Origin: Saccharibacter sp. EH611 | Lineage (GTDB): Bacteria > Pseudomonadota > Alphaproteobacteria > Acetobacterales > Acetobacteraceae | Assembly: GCF_009834765.1 (NCBI RefSeq) | Contig: NZ_WVHP01000002.1 | Span: forward strand, 186,001-250,000 | Direction: 5' to 3' | Length of the DNA stretch: 64,000 nt | Shown here: piece after piece, positions 19,296 to 30,096 of the stretch | Layout of the letters: each line of letters opens with the position of its first letter | How positions within the stretch are numbered: the stretch's first letter is position 1 | The notes under the pieces: generated by a model | Told to the model about the DNA's origin: nothing | What the model saw: only the letters and a program-made list of their open reading frames with translations | Databases searched by the model: none | Translations under genes and position numbers: made by a program

Positions 19296-21836
19296 TCAGT
19301 GCTGATACGACTGAGAAAGCACACTTGTATCAGTCTGCTCCCCATTTTTATCCATCACAGCTCCCGGCGGAAGCGCTTGTGGTTGACGCGTCAGAGCGAC
19401 ATCAAGCACATCATCCATATGTTTAACAGGAATGATTGTCAGTGCCTGACGCACGTTCTCTGGAACATCAGCAAGGTCTTTTTCATTCGCCTCAGGGATA
19501 AGCACCGTTTTAATACCGGCTCTCAGCGCTGCGAGAAGCTTTTCTTTCAGACCACCAATTTCCAAAATACGCCCACGTAACGTCACCTCCCCCGTCATAG
19601 CAACATCATGACGGACAGGAATGCCAGTGAGAACACTGACAAAAGACGTCGTAAGCGCCCCCCCTGCAGACGGACCATCTTTGGGCACAGCCCCCTCTGG
19701 AAGATGAACATGGATATCGTTCTTCTCCAAAAGCGTTTGGTCAATCCCAAATTCCGCTGCACGGGATTTCACGTAAGAAAACGCCGCTGAAACGCTTTCT
19801 TTCATCACATCGCCCAGCTTCCCGGTTTGCTTGATATTGCCCTTACCCGGGACAACAAGACTTTCAATGGTGAGGATTTCTCCCCCCACCTGCGTCCAAG
19901 CCAAGCCAGTTACAATACCCACCTGATCATCAGATTCAGCTTCACCGTGACGATAACGTGGGATACCTGCATAGTCCTCAAGATTCTTCGGCGTGATTTT
20001 AATGCGTTTTTTCCGCGTTGTTAAAATCTCACGCACAACCTTACGGGCTAAGCGAGCAATCATTCTCTCCAGATTACGCACACCCGCCTCACGCGTGTAA
20101 GAGCGAATCAGAGCAAGCAGTGTCTGATCTGACAGATCCCACTCACTAGGCTTTAGATTATGCAGCTTTTCTTGTTTCTCAAGCAAATGACGCCGCGCAA
20201 TCTGAACCTTTTCCTCCTCCGTATATCCGGACAGACGGATGATCTCCATCCGATCAAGAAGTGGCTGCGGCATATTGAGTGAGTTGGCCGTTGTCACGAA
20301 CATCACATCAGACAAATCATACTCAACTTCTAAGTAATGATCTCCAAAAGTGCTATTCTGTTCCGGATCCAAGACCTCCAACAATGCAGAGCTCGGATCA
20401 CCCCGCCAATCAGAGCCAAGTTTATCAATCTCATCAAGCAAGAAAAGCGGATTAGAAACCCCCACCTTTTTCATGCCTTGAATGATCTTACCCGGCATAG
20501 CCCCAATATAGGTGCGTCTATGACCACGGATTTCCGATTCGTCCCGTACACCACCGAGAGACATACGGACATATTTCCGCCCCGTGGAACGCGCTATAGA
20601 ACGAGCCAGCGAGGTTTTACCCACACCAGGAGGGCCAACCAAGCAAAGAATCGGGCCTTTGAGCTTTCTAGAGCGACTCTGAACAGCCAGATACTCCAAG
20701 ATGCGCTCTTTTATTTTCTCTAAGCCGTAATGATCGCTCTCAAGCACATTCTCCGCTTTTTCCAAAGAACGCGTAATGCGCGAACGCTTCTTCCACGGAA
20801 GGTCTGTCAGCCACTCAAGATAATTCCGCACCACAGCGCCCTCGGCTGAGGAAGGGCTCATATTGCGGAGTTTCTTAAGCTCGGAGCGTGCCTTGTCATA
20901 CGCTTCTTGAGTTAAATCGAGTGTCTCGATTTTTTCCTCAAGCTCACTGAGCTCATCACGACCATCTTCCCCCTCGCCTAATTCCTTCTGAATGGCTTTC
21001 ATCTGCTCATTCAAATAATATTCGCGCTGGGTCTTCTCCATCTGTTTTTTAACGCGCGTGCGAATACGCTGCTCAACTTGGAGAACGTCAATCTCCGCCT
21101 CCATATGGGCGAACACTTGCTCTAGCCGATGCTCAACCTTTGACATCTCCAAGAGCGCTTGCTTCTCAGGAATGCGCAAATTGAGATGGCTTGTGATCGT
21201 ATCCGCCAGATGGGACGAATCGTCCAACTGCGCAACCGAGCTCAAAACCTCTGGTGCAACTTTCTTATTAAGGCGCGCATATTCCTCAAAGCGCCCTAAA
21301 GTCGAACGCGCAAGAACCTTACGTTCACTTTCAGAAAGTTCATAGTCATCAGCAATGTCCTCAACAGGAGAGACAAAATGCCCGTCGTCCCCCTCTTGCA
21401 AGTCGGTTAAACGTACACGACGCATTCCTTCTACGAGAACCTTAACGGTTCCATCTGGAAGCTTCAAAAGCTGAAGAATCGTCGCAACAGTACCAACTCG
21501 GTAGACATCATCTTTTCCAGGATCGTCCTGATCGACCTCTTTCTGGGCAACCAGAACAATCTCATCTTGGTCAGACGCAAGGCTATCAAGCGCACGGACA
21601 GACTTATCACGCCCCACAAACAGCGGAACGATCATATGTGGAAAAACGACGATATTGCGCAAAGGCAACACAGGCAGTCCAGTAGCTGCCTTACGCTTCG
21701 TCGTCACCTTCTTGCCGCCTACTGCTTTGGAAGACCGACGACGTGTTTTAGAGGGGGCTGTATTTTTCGCCTGCCCCTTTTTGTCGTCAGCAACACGCCT
21801 CCGAGAACGGCGCTTTGGCTTAGTTTCATCGTTCAT
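19296..21836 (-). CDS. lon: ATP-dependent protease Lon
   Basis: 846 residues from the ATG at 21836 (GGAGAT lies upstream); a GTG at 21872 would add 12 residues. Degrades misfolded and regulatory proteins. The LON substrate domain starts at LPVLPLRN (about 54). Walker A is GPPGVGKT (401-408), and the catalytic Ser723 lies in KDGPSAGG. Residues 1-50 are a Lys/Arg/Ser/Thr-rich extension absent from most Lon proteins. The C-terminal tail after the protease domain (about 30 residues) is polar. It is downstream of clpX. Confidence 0.96.
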   Translation of the reverse strand: MNDETKPKRRSRRRVADDKKGQAKNTAPSKTRRRSSKAVGGKKVTTKRKAATGLPVLPLRNIVVFPHMIVPLFVGRDKSVRALDSLASDQDEIVLVAQKEVDQDDPGKDDVYRVGTVATILQLLKLPDGTVKVLVEGMRRVRLTDLQEGDDGHFVSPVEDIADDYELSESERKVLARSTLGRFEEYARLNKKVAPEVLSSVAQLDDSSHLADTITSHLNLRIPEKQALLEMSKVEHRLEQVFAHMEAEIDVLQVEQRIRTRVKKQMEKTQREYYLNEQMKAIQKELGEGEDGRDELSELEEKIETLDLTQEAYDKARSELKKLRNMSPSSAEGAVVRNYLEWLTDLPWKKRSRITRSLEKAENVLESDHYGLEKIKERILEYLAVQSRSRKLKGPILCLVGPPGVGKTSLARSIARSTGRKYVRMSLGGVRDESEIRGHRRTYIGAMPGKIIQGMKKVGVSNPLFLLDEIDKLGSDWRGDPSSALLEVLDPEQNSTFGDHYLEVEYDLSDVMFVTTANSLNMPQPLLDRMEIIRLSGYTEEEKVQIARRHLLEKQEKLHNLKPSEWDLSDQTLLALIRSYTREAGVRNLERMIARLARKVVREILTTRKKRIKITPKNLEDYAGIPRYRHGEAESDDQVGIVTGLAWTQVGGEILTIESLVVPGKGNIKQTGKLGDVMKESVSAAFSYVKSRAAEFGIDQTLLEKNDIHVHLPEGAVPKDGPSAGGALTTSFVSVLTGIPVRHDVAMTGEVTLRGRILEIGGLKEKLLAALRAGIKTVLIPEANEKDLADVPENVRQALTIIPVKHMDDVLDVALTRQPQALPPGAVMDKNGEQTDTSVLSQSYQH

Positions 21837-21938
21837 AAATTTAAGATCTCCACCAAGGACGATCACCCGCACCCTGCCCCATTATGAGCACAGGATACGG
21901 CGTATCTTCGCTAAACCTAATATGGTGCACCACACCTA

Positions 21939-21984
21939 GTCGGACAATAGCCGTTCCGACACAGTTAAACCACAGCAGGAACGG
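21939..21984 (-). promoter_or_regulatory. Overlapping alternative hairpins between clpX and lon
   Basis: GTCGGA/TCCGAC (21939-21944/21955-21960) and CCGTTCC/GGAACGG (21951-21957/21978-21984) share bases, so only one can form at a time. The element lies after the clpX stop and about 100 bases before lon. It may be a terminator or attenuator; no T-run follows either stem. Confidence 0.3.
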
Positions 21985-21994
21985 TGCCTATCGC

Positions 21995-23263
21995 TTATGA
22001 GGAAGACGCCTCCTCCGCCGTCTTCTCCATGCGATACACATATGTTGGCTTAGCTTTCCCAGCTGCTACATCAGCATTCACAACCACTTTTTCAACAGTT
22101 GTCTGACCTGGCAGATCAAACATCGGCTCCATCAGAATTTTCTCTAAAATAGAGCGTAATCCACGAGCCCCTGTTTTACGCTCAATGGCACGATGGGCGA
22201 TCGTTTTCAGGGCATCTTCTGTAAAGACAAGCTCCACATTGTTCATCTGGAACAAGCACACATACTGCTTCACAAGCGCATTGCGTGGCTCACCTAAGAT
22301 GCGCACCAAAGCGGCCTCATCAAGGTCTTCCAATGTTGCGATGACGGGCAAACGACCGATGAATTCCGGGATAAGTCCATATTTCATCAGATCTTCTGGC
22401 TCAACATCACGCAAGACATCGCCTAACTGGCGCTCATTCTCCGAGCGTACATCCGCTCCAAAGCCGATGGATGTCCCACGACCGCGTTCGTTGATAACCT
22501 TGTCCAACCCTGCAAAGGCACCACCACAGATAAAGAGCATATTTGTGGTATCAACCTGAACCAGCTCTTGCTGAGGATGCTTACGCCCCCCTTGCGGCGG
22601 TACTGAAGCGACAGTCCCTTCCATCATTTTCAGCAGAGCTTGCTGCACCCCCTCACCCGATACATCGCGTGTGAGAGAAGGATTTTCTGCCTTACGAGAA
22701 ATTTTATCAATTTCATCAATATAGACAATGCCACGCTGCGCACGCTCAACATCATGATTAGCAGCCTGGAGAAGTTTAAGAATAATATTCTCAACGTCTT
22801 CCCCAACGTAGCCAGCTTCCGTCAATGTCGTGGCATCAGCCATCGTGAACGGTACATCCAAAATACGCGCCAAAGTCTGGGCAAGGAAGGTCTTCCCTGT
22901 TCCGGTTGGGCCAATCATCATGATGTTCGATTTACCAATCTCAACATCACTCCCATACTGGGAAATATGCCCAAGGCGTCGATAATGGTTATGCACAGCA
23001 ACAGACAGAACTTTTTTGGCCTCATTTTGGCCAATGACATATTCGTCTAAAATTGCACAAATCTCACGCGGCGTCGGCAGACCATCCTGCGCTTGCCCAG
23101 GATTCGTGATCCGCTCTTCACGGATAATATCCATGCTTAGCTCAACGCACTCATCACAGATAAACACTGTCGGGCCCGCGATCAGCTTCTTTACTTCGCG
23201 TTTAGACTTTCCACAGAACGAACAATAGAGCGTGTTCTTGGAGTCGTTATCTTTCTCGCTCAT
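21995..23263 (-). CDS. clpX: ClpX, ATPase subunit of the ClpXP protease
   Basis: 422 residues. AAA+ unfoldase that feeds substrates to ClpP. The N-terminal zinc-binding domain has Cys14, Cys17, Cys36 and Cys39. Walker A is GPTGTGKT (118-125), Walker [11 protein letters not shown], and the pore-loop region YVGEDVEN is present. The ATG at 23263 follows GAGGAG; a GTG one codon upstream is in frame. It follows clpP on the same strand. Confidence 0.97.
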   Translation of the reverse strand: MSEKDNDSKNTLYCSFCGKSKREVKKLIAGPTVFICDECVELSMDIIREERITNPGQAQDGLPTPREICAILDEYVIGQNEAKKVLSVAVHNHYRRLGHISQYGSDVEIGKSNIMMIGPTGTGKTFLAQTLARILDVPFTMADATTLTEAGYVGEDVENIILKLLQAANHDVERAQRGIVYIDEIDKISRKAENPSLTRDVSGEGVQQALLKMMEGTVASVPPQGGRKHPQQELVQVDTTNMLFICGGAFAGLDKVINERGRGTSIGFGADVRSENERQLGDVLRDVEPEDLMKYGLIPEFIGRLPVIATLEDLDEAALVRILGEPRNALVKQYVCLFQMNNVELVFTEDALKTIAHRAIERKTGARGLRSILEKILMEPMFDLPGQTTVEKVVVNADVAAGKAKPTYVYRMEKTAEEASSS

Positions 23264-23357
23264 CACAGCTCCTCTTACCCCGCAGCATCCGAGAGTAAAC
23301 TGCTGCGAGCAAGTTCAGATGAATCCGATATACGGAAACGCCACATAGTGACTCGAG

Positions 23358-23990
23358 TTATTGAGCGGTCGGGTGTCGCCGCACAACCTCATCCACAAGC
23401 CCAAACTCTTGCGCTTCTGTTGCAGACAAGTAGCGGTCACGCTCCAGCGCTTCCTCGATTTCTTCCAAGGTTCGTCCGGTATGTTCACGATAAATTTCGT
23501 TGAGACGCCTGCGAATATTAAGAATCTCGCGTGCTTGAATCTCAATATCAGAGGCCTGCCCCTGCGCTCCACCTGAAGGCTGATGCACCATAACGCGCGC
23601 ATTTGGCAGACAGAAACGACGCCCTGCCTCACCAGCAGCTAAAAGCAGAGACCCCATAGAGGCCGCCTGCCCAATACACACCGTGCTCACTGGAGAGCGG
23701 ATATACTGCATGGTGTCATACATCGCCAACCCGGCAGAAACGACCCCGCCAGGGCTGTTAATATAGAACGAAATTTCCTTATCGGGATTAACGCTCTCTA
23801 GGTACAAAAGCTGTGCACAGATCAACGATGATACTTGATCGTACACCGTACCTGTCAGGAAAATAATTCTTTCCTGCAAGAGGCGCGAATAAATATCGAA
23901 AGAACGCTCACCGCGGGAAGTTTGCTCAACCACCATCGGCACGAGAGTGTTGCTAAAAACATCGAGAGGGTCACGGTCCCCAATGGCCAT
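23358..23990 (-). CDS. clpP: ClpP, proteolytic subunit of Clp protease
   Basis: 210 residues. Serine peptidase forming the tetradecameric chamber used by ClpX and ClpA. The catalytic Ser111 is in GQAASMGS and His136 in MVHQPSGG; the C-terminal [17 protein letters not shown] is conserved. It lies between tig and clpX in the standard order tig-clpP-clpX-lon. Confidence 0.97.
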   Translation of the reverse strand: MAIGDRDPLDVFSNTLVPMVVEQTSRGERSFDIYSRLLQERIIFLTGTVYDQVSSLICAQLLYLESVNPDKEISFYINSPGGVVSAGLAMYDTMQYIRSPVSTVCIGQAASMGSLLLAAGEAGRRFCLPNARVMVHQPSGGAQGQASDIEIQAREILNIRRRLNEIYREHTGRTLEEIEEALERDRYLSATEAQEFGLVDEVVRRHPTAQ

Positions 23991-24104
23991 AGTCTCTTTC
24001 CTTTATGCCTCCCCTCATCTCACTAACAGGGTCGACTTCATGTCTTTACCAGAAATGGAGCAGGAAACGTCTTTCGTCAAAGGGGGACAAGCAAATTAGG
24101 CAAC

Positions 24105-24138
24105 AAAAAGGGGTGCCAGATGCCCCGACACCCCCCCT
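24105..24138 (-). terminator. Rho-independent terminator of tig
   Basis: On the minus strand GGGGTG and CACCCC form a stem around a 13-14 base loop, followed directly by TTTTTG. It separates tig from clpP, so clpP probably has its own promoter in the remaining 110 bp. Confidence 0.8.
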
Positions 24139-24148
24139 TGATCGTCTC

Positions 24149-25480
24149 TTAGTGAGTGGCTTCTGGCATATCTGCAAGTTCTTCTGGCGTCACTTCTTTT
24201 TCTGTCACGTCAGCAAGTTCAATAAGATAATCAACAACTTTATTTTCCAGAATAGGCCCACGAAGGCTTTCGACAGCCTGCGGATTCTTCGTAAAGAACT
24301 CGAAGACCATCTGCTCTTGCCCAGGATAACGACGTGCTTCCTGCTGCATAGCATTCATCAGCTCTTCACGAGAGACCTGGATCTCCTGCTTACGACCGAT
24401 CTCTGCCAAGAGAAGCCCCAGCTTAACACGGCGCTCAGCGATCTGGCGATAGTCAGCACGCAGCGTTTCTTCGTCCTTAGCCGCATCGCTTTCATCAAGA
24501 CGACCAGCTTTACGCTCTTCTTCGATACGCGCCCAAATCTGCTCAAACTCAGCATCAACCATGCTAGCAGGAGCGTCAAAGTCCACTTTCTCAGATAGAG
24601 CATCCAGAAGCTCGCGCTTAATGCGCATACGGGACATCTGGTTATATTCGCCCTCGGCCTGTTCTGTAATAATCTTACGAACTTGGTCGATGCTCTCTAA
24701 ACCAAGAGTTTTAGCAAGCTCATCATCGACGGCTGGGTCTTCAGCTTTTTTCAGCGCCTTCGCCTTTACGTCGAAGGTGGCTTCCTTACCAGCCAACTCA
24801 GCAGCCTGATAATCTTCTGGGAAGGTCACTGTAATTGTGCGCTCTTCGCCAGCTTTCATGCCATCCATCTGCTCAGAGAATCCTGGGATAAAGCCTTCCC
24901 CAGCAATCTCCACATTGACATCATCGGCAGCGCCACCTTCAAACGGTGTTCCATCAATCTTACCGACAAAATCAACACACAGAACATCGCCCTTACCTGC
25001 CGGACGGTCTTCTTCGATCGTCGTGAAGGTGCGGTTACGACGTACAACGTCACCGAGAGCTTTCTCAACGACATCATCACTGACCTTGCTGACCAAGCGT
25101 GTCAGCTTCAAACCAGACATGTCAGGAACAGCGATCTCTGGAAGGATTTCCATCTCAAGGGTAAACTCAAGATCTTTCCCTGCATCAGGGCCGCTCACGA
25201 GATCAACCTTAGGCTGCCCTGCTGGGCGGATATTTTGCTCTTCAAGAAGCTTGTTAACACTTTCTTGAACCAGCTTCTCCATCACCTCACCCTGAACGGC
25301 CTGGCCATGACGCTGCTTCACAACACTGGCTGGAACCTTACCAGGACGAAAGCCTGGGAGGCGGATATCGCGCGCAACTTCTTTTAGACGAGCGTCACAA
25401 CGAGCCTGCAGGTCAGCAGACGGGACAACAACGGTGAAGGAACGCTTAAGACCTTCGTTGAGCGTGGGCGTAACCTGCAT
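24149..25480 (-). CDS. tig: Trigger factor (ribosome-bound chaperone)
   Basis: 443 residues. Binds the ribosome near L23 and shields emerging nascent chains; it also has peptidyl-prolyl isomerase activity. The ribosome-binding signature GFRPGKVP is at 43-50, the FKBP-like domain at about 150-245, and the helical C-terminal arms follow. The length is typical. tRNA-Leu(TAG) lies upstream on the same strand. Confidence 0.97.
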   Translation of the reverse strand: MQVTPTLNEGLKRSFTVVVPSADLQARCDARLKEVARDIRLPGFRPGKVPASVVKQRHGQAVQGEVMEKLVQESVNKLLEEQNIRPAGQPKVDLVSGPDAGKDLEFTLEMEILPEIAVPDMSGLKLTRLVSKVSDDVVEKALGDVVRRNRTFTTIEEDRPAGKGDVLCVDFVGKIDGTPFEGGAADDVNVEIAGEGFIPGFSEQMDGMKAGEERTITVTFPEDYQAAELAGKEATFDVKAKALKKAEDPAVDDELAKTLGLESIDQVRKIITEQAEGEYNQMSRMRIKRELLDALSEKVDFDAPASMVDAEFEQIWARIEEERKAGRLDESDAAKDEETLRADYRQIAERRVKLGLLLAEIGRKQEIQVSREELMNAMQQEARRYPGQEQMVFEFFTKNPQAVESLRGPILENKVVDYLIELADVTEKEVTPEELADMPEATH

Positions 25481-25539
25481 GAGCCAGGCGATCCTCTCGG
25501 TCGGATAGTTAGTGATTCATATCTTACAGGAGATTGCCT

Positions 25540-25624
25540 TGGTACGGGCGGAGGGACTTGAACCCCCACGGCTTGCGCCACTAGAACCTAAATCTAGCGT
25601 GTCTACCAGTTCCACCACGCCCGC
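25540..25624 (-). tRNA. tRNA-Leu (anticodon TAG)
   Basis: An 85-nt class II tRNA. The anticodon stem CTAGA/TCTAG encloses TTTAGGT, giving TAG. The acceptor is GCGGGCG/CGCCCGT, so the first pair is G1-U72, with discriminator A and encoded CCA. The long variable arm is typical for Leu. Confidence 0.95.
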
Positions 25625-25769
25625 ATAAACCCAGACGACTTTATATCTCCTTCGGGATGACCTCTGTGCCGGTCATGCCTCGGTGAATGGGGATTTAGCG
25701 CATGACAGCTCACTCGGCAAGAGGGTTTGGAGCGACAAAAGCGGGATTTTTATTTTTAATATGATTCAG

Positions 25770-27233
25770 TTACCTATTTATTGACAATTTTTGGGCTTTT
25801 TCTGCCGCGTAACGCGCTTTCCCAAGAAAAGTGATAAGATCTTCTGCGACAATCCATCCTCCCTTTGTCTGTGCCGCTTGTCGTCCCGCTTCACCGTGAA
25901 TCCAAACAGCAGCGCAGCTAGCCTCCCATGCTGGCATTCCTGACGCACATAAAGCCCCAACAATTCCACTCAGCACATCACCCGATCCTGCCGTGGCTAA
26001 TGCTGAGGTCGCATGTCGATTAATCGCTGTCCGTCCATCTGGTGCGGCAATTACAGTATCCGCCCCTTTCAAGACAATCACACTCCCCGTTTCCCTAGAT
26101 GCCTGCTGAGCTGCCTCCAACCGGGAAGTTTCAATCGGGCCAAACACCCGCACGAACTCTCCTAGATGAGGGGTCATCACCTTCACGCCACGTAGCTTTT
26201 CAGGCTGCCCATGTGCCCATGCCAACGCGCCTGCATCTGCGATGACATAACACTGCGATTCCAACAAGATCGGTAGAACGCTGTTCACTTCCTCATGCGT
26301 CAATCCCGGGCCACACACCCAAACGCGCCGCCGCTGGTCTTTCACACTGTCATGCGGTGTTTTCTGATCCACAACGCAACCAGGCAATACCGCACGATAT
26401 AACGCAGCTCCTTCCTCTGATGAGGACACACAAACCAAGCCGGCCCCAGCATGGCGTGCGCTATCACTTACAAAGCGAGCAGCTCCCGGCATGTGCGCGC
26501 CGCCATAAAGACTCACAACCCCTCGTGTGTATTTATGATCCTGCTCATATTGCAGTGGAAGCGGCCATAGTAAGGGAACATTTTCCCAATAGTGCGCTTT
26601 AAGCCCTGAAAATGCCTCCTCTGGCATCCCAATATCCACACACACAACCTGACCACATCTTCCCGAAGCAGGCTCCAACAGATGTCCGGGACGTTTCCTC
26701 ACCAAGGCAACGGTTAATGTTGCTTGAGGAACCTCTCCCCAGCATGCGCCACTCACCCCATCAACGCCTGAAGGCACATCAATCGCCACACACTGAGGCG
26801 CATGTTGAAAAAAATGCACAACATCTTCCGGCAATGAACGCGACAGCCCTGCTCCAAACACTGCATCGACTACCAACTCCGCCCGCATAGCCTCTGCGGC
26901 CTCAAAACTGACGATCGGCCCCGTCCATTCTTGCGCAGCACGAGCGGCTAAACTGCCATGGTGCGGCCTTTTCCAAGGCGCTACCGAAACGGGCCAGCCC
27001 CATCCCTGCAAATATCGTGCGACTACATAGCCGTCACCACCGTTATTCCCCGGGCCACAGGCCACCAGCACACGGCAGGGCTTGAAATGCTGACGAATAA
27101 GACGCGCAACCATGGCACCCGCATTTTCCATCAAAAACCCCAAGGATGACGACATGTGCGCATCCATTTGCAGCGTCTCATGAGGTGTTAATAAGGCGTT
27201 CGTTTCAAAAGACATGCGTTCAGAGTGAGACAT
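25770..27233 (-). CDS. nnrDE: Bifunctional NAD(P)H-hydrate epimerase / ADP-dependent NAD(P)H-hydrate dehydratase
   Basis: 487 residues. Repairs hydrated NADH and NADPH: the N-terminal YjeF_N domain (about 10-215) epimerises and the C-terminal carbohydrate-kinase-like domain (about 225-480) dehydrates. CGPGNNGGDGY is at 59-69; IVLKGADTVIA and GSGDVLSGIVGALCA are the dehydratase nucleotide motifs. It starts at the ATG at 27233, and a second in-frame ATG at 27215 is possible. The CopD-like gene is divergent. Confidence 0.93.
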   Translation of the reverse strand: MSHSERMSFETNALLTPHETLQMDAHMSSSLGFLMENAGAMVARLIRQHFKPCRVLVACGPGNNGGDGYVVARYLQGWGWPVSVAPWKRPHHGSLAARAAQEWTGPIVSFEAAEAMRAELVVDAVFGAGLSRSLPEDVVHFFQHAPQCVAIDVPSGVDGVSGACWGEVPQATLTVALVRKRPGHLLEPASGRCGQVVCVDIGMPEEAFSGLKAHYWENVPLLWPLPLQYEQDHKYTRGVVSLYGGAHMPGAARFVSDSARHAGAGLVCVSSSEEGAALYRAVLPGCVVDQKTPHDSVKDQRRRVWVCGPGLTHEEVNSVLPILLESQCYVIADAGALAWAHGQPEKLRGVKVMTPHLGEFVRVFGPIETSRLEAAQQASRETGSVIVLKGADTVIAAPDGRTAINRHATSALATAGSGDVLSGIVGALCASGMPAWEASCAAVWIHGEAGRQAAQTKGGWIVAEDLITFLGKARYAAEKAQKLSINR

Positions 27234-27290
27234 AAAGCGATCTTCCCTCTATAATTGCTTGCAACAATAACATAACTCATTGAGGAGCCC

Positions 27291-27734
27291 ATGCTCATTT
27301 CTATTGTCTGGAGCCTTGTTCTGGCCCTGCATCTTCTCTGCATGGCCTATTGGGTTGGTGGCGCTTTTTACTGCCTCCAACTACGCCGTGCGACACGTTT
27401 GTTAGAACCAGCCCAGGCCACCACGGTTCTGCTACAATCCTATAGCCGTTATTTACGTGCGTTATGGCACGTTGTGCCTCTTGCCTTCATTACGGGAATC
27501 GCCCTCTTTGTACGTGCAGGCGGTCACCTCCCATGGCCTTATCACCTGATGTCCTTCTGTGGCGTTATGATGGCTATCGCCTTCCTCACCATGTTCTTTG
27601 GCCCATTAAAGACAGCGCGTCGTGCGATCCGCCCTCAACCACAAACTTTCGTAACGCTGCACCGCCGCACAGCCATCATGCTGTTTTGGGGTGTTGTCGC
27701 CGTACTTTCAGGGTCTTTCGGGCATGGATTTTAA
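27291..27734 (+). CDS. CopD-like integral membrane protein
   Basis: 147 residues with four predicted membrane segments (about 4-22, 50-70, 78-98 and 125-143). ALHLLCMAYWVGGAF at the N-terminus resembles the histidine-containing start of CopD and related small membrane proteins that bind heme or copper. No periplasmic copper-binding domain is present. Function is not assignable beyond the family resemblance. Confidence 0.65.
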   Translation: MLISIVWSLVLALHLLCMAYWVGGAFYCLQLRRATRLLEPAQATTVLLQSYSRYLRALWHVVPLAFITGIALFVRAGGHLPWPYHLMSFCGVMMAIAFLTMFFGPLKTARRAIRPQPQTFVTLHRRTAIMLFWGVVAVLSGSFGHGF

Positions 27735-27873
27735 ATAAAAACATCACCATCTACGCCATTACGCCAATCCTTTAGGAGACATCTCTTGCCTTCTGGAGGA
27801 ATTGGCGATAACGGAGACATTGTGGCCAGTGGGGTACGTTGAAAATTTCCTCTTAAAGATAGCCACTATCCCG

Positions 27874-27900
27874 ATCTGTTTAGAAATTTTCTAGACAGAT
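27874..27900 (+). promoter_or_regulatory. Near-perfect 27-bp palindrome in the leader of the DEAD-box helicase gene
   Basis: ATCTGT-T-TAGAA-ATT-TTCTA-G-ACAGAT: two perfect half stems separated by one opposed mismatch pair. It ends 30 bases before the TTG start codon. It could be an operator or a 5' UTR hairpin. No T-run follows, so it is unlikely to be a terminator. Confidence 0.5.
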
Positions 27901-27930
27901 AGAACCTTACATTAGTGTTTCGAGAGTCAT

Positions 27931-30096
27931 TTGAGCACCAAGACACCTTCCAGTTCGTCAGCCTCCTCTACCGGCACCTCTTCCCGTACGCGCAAGACTT
28001 CTTCCCGCGCAAAGACTGTGCGTAAGCGCACAAACAAGACTGAGGAAGCGGTCACTGACGACTCGGCACTGGACGCTGGCACAGCCAAAGCTCCCCGTAA
28101 GACACCGACACGTCGTCGGACTGTTAAAGCAGAAACACCCTCTGAGGCTGTAAGCACAGAGGCAGGGGCCGAGTCTACGCCTCAAAAGAAAACAGCAACA
28201 CGAAAAAAAAGCACACCAAAAGTGGTAGAGAGTACTGCTTCCAAGAAAACGACACGCACACGGCGCACTAAAAGCGTAGAGGCAGACGATCAGGCCAATG
28301 ATGCCGTTTCTCCGCAAGCATCTAAACAAGTGGATGCAGCACCAGCCAAGCCAAGAGGCCGCCCTAGAAAAAAGACAGCTAAAGAAATAACGGATGTTGA
28401 GGCCGTAGAAGCATCAGCTGAGGAAGCCCCTAAGCCACGCCGCCGCACGACAACACGTAAGAAAGCTGCTGAAAAAGCGGAAGATACATCGCCTCTTACG
28501 ACACAGACAGGTGACGAAGCGCACACGGACGCCCTGCAAGACGACGAATCTCCCCATAAGCCAGCTCGACGGAAGCGGACAACGCGTGCCTCTTCTAAGA
28601 AAAAGGCCAATCAGCCAGAACAGGCCGTAGAGGATACTTCCTCCGATGCTGAAGAGGCTGCTTCTGTAGCCCAAGCCCCTTCGCAAACAGACGAAAAAAC
28701 TCCTCTCTTTTCAGACCTTGCTCTTTCAGCTCCGCTGCTTCGTGCTGTAGAGGAAATGGGCTATACACACCCTACGCCTATTCAAGCGCAAGCAATTCCT
28801 GACATTCTTGCAGGCCATGATGTACTGGGCGTTGCTCAGACAGGAACAGGAAAGACGGCCTCGTTTACCCTTCCCCTTCTGGAGAAGCTCTCAAAATCGC
28901 GCGCCCGCGCCCGCATGCCACGTTCGCTTATCTTAGAACCTACGCGCGAGCTTGCTCTTCAAGTTGCTGAGAATTTTGAACGCTACGGCAAACATTTGCG
29001 CCTTACCCATGCCCTCCTCATTGGCGGAGGAAACATGAATGAGCAGCGTGAACTTCTTAACCGTGGGGTTGATGTGCTTATCGCAACGCCAGGACGTTTG
29101 CTTGATCTGTTCAACCGTGGCGGATTGCTGCTTACAAAAACAGATATGCTTGTTATTGATGAAGCCGACCGTATGCTTGATATGGGTTTTATTCCCGATA
29201 TTGAGCGCATTGTTAGCTTACTGCCACAACGTCGCCAGACACTCTTTTTCTCGGCTACTATGGCACCAGAAATTCGTCGTCTGACGGAAGCCTTCTTGTC
29301 ATCACCGCGTGAAATTACCATCGCACGTCAATCATCTGTCGCCAGCACCATTATTGAACGCGTCTTCTTGGTTGAGAAGAGCGACAAACCAAAGGCACTA
29401 CGTACGTTAATACGCACGGAAGATGTACAAAATGCGATCATTTTCTGTAACCGCAAGCGCGACGTTGATACCTTGAACGCTTATCTCTCACGGAAGGGCT
29501 TTGCTGTTGGTCATTTGCATGGTGACCTCACGCAATCTCTCCGCTTTGAAACACTGGAACGTTTCCGTTCTGGCGAACTGAAGCTTCTTGTATGCTCTGA
29601 TATTGCAGCACGCGGCATTGATATTGGCGGGCTATCGCATGTCTTTAACTATGACCTTCCGTTTAATGCAGAAGATTATGTGCACCGAATTGGTCGCACG
29701 GGTCGCGCAGGCAAGGAAGGGCATGCTTTTACGCTCGTAACGCCATCCGAGGACGAAAACTTGCTTGATGCGGTCGAGGCCCTCACTAAGAAGAAGATCA
29801 AACATGGGATGATCGAAGGATTTCCTGTCCTTGATTGGTCTCAAAACTTCAAGGATTTCGGGTCAGACACCGCTCCAGCGAAAAAGAAATCCCCTCACGA
29901 GTCACACTCCAAGCAGCGCAAAAACAAAGCGCCTCGCGATGATGTGCGTCCTTCCCGGGCTCGTGGAAAAGGTGCTTCTCCTAAAGGGCTTCTGCCACCT
30001 GTCTCAGAAAAAGGTGGTGTCCAAGAAGGGTTTGGAGAGTATGTTCCGGCCTTTATGAATATTTCGTGCCGTCCTACACCGCGTAACAACGATTAA
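27931..30096 (+). CDS. DEAD-box RNA helicase with long basic low-complexity N-terminus
   Basis: 721 residues starting at a TTG preceded by GAGAG; no ATG in this frame occurs until the helicase core. Unwinds RNA in ribosome assembly or mRNA decay. Q motif near 262-288, motif I AQTGTGKT (302-309), DEAD (410-413), SAT (441-443) and HRIGRTGRAG (585-594) are all intact, closest to the RhlE group. Residues 1-250 are Lys/Arg/Ser/Thr/Ala/Glu-rich with repeated TRRKT-like pieces and no domain, probably disordered RNA-binding tail. The stop overlaps the ATG of the methyltransferase (TAATG). Confidence 0.93.
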   Translation: MSTKTPSSSSASSTGTSSRTRKTSSRAKTVRKRTNKTEEAVTDDSALDAGTAKAPRKTPTRRRTVKAETPSEAVSTEAGAESTPQKKTATRKKSTPKVVESTASKKTTRTRRTKSVEADDQANDAVSPQASKQVDAAPAKPRGRPRKKTAKEITDVEAVEASAEEAPKPRRRTTTRKKAAEKAEDTSPLTTQTGDEAHTDALQDDESPHKPARRKRTTRASSKKKANQPEQAVEDTSSDAEEAASVAQAPSQTDEKTPLFSDLALSAPLLRAVEEMGYTHPTPIQAQAIPDILAGHDVLGVAQTGTGKTASFTLPLLEKLSKSRARARMPRSLILEPTRELALQVAENFERYGKHLRLTHALLIGGGNMNEQRELLNRGVDVLIATPGRLLDLFNRGGLLLTKTDMLVIDEADRMLDMGFIPDIERIVSLLPQRRQTLFFSATMAPEIRRLTEAFLSSPREITIARQSSVASTIIERVFLVEKSDKPKALRTLIRTEDVQNAIIFCNRKRDVDTLNAYLSRKGFAVGHLHGDLTQSLRFETLERFRSGELKLLVCSDIAARGIDIGGLSHVFNYDLPFNAEDYVHRIGRTGRAGKEGHAFTLVTPSEDENLLDAVEALTKKKIKHGMIEGFPVLDWSQNFKDFGSDTAPAKKKSPHESHSKQRKNKAPRDDVRPSRARGKGASPKGLLPPVSEKGGVQEGFGEYVPAFMNISCRPTPRNND

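Noticed and set aside
24005-24598. A 197-codon plus-strand frame opposite tig
   Set aside because: Antisense to trigger factor and across its terminator; composition is not protein-like.
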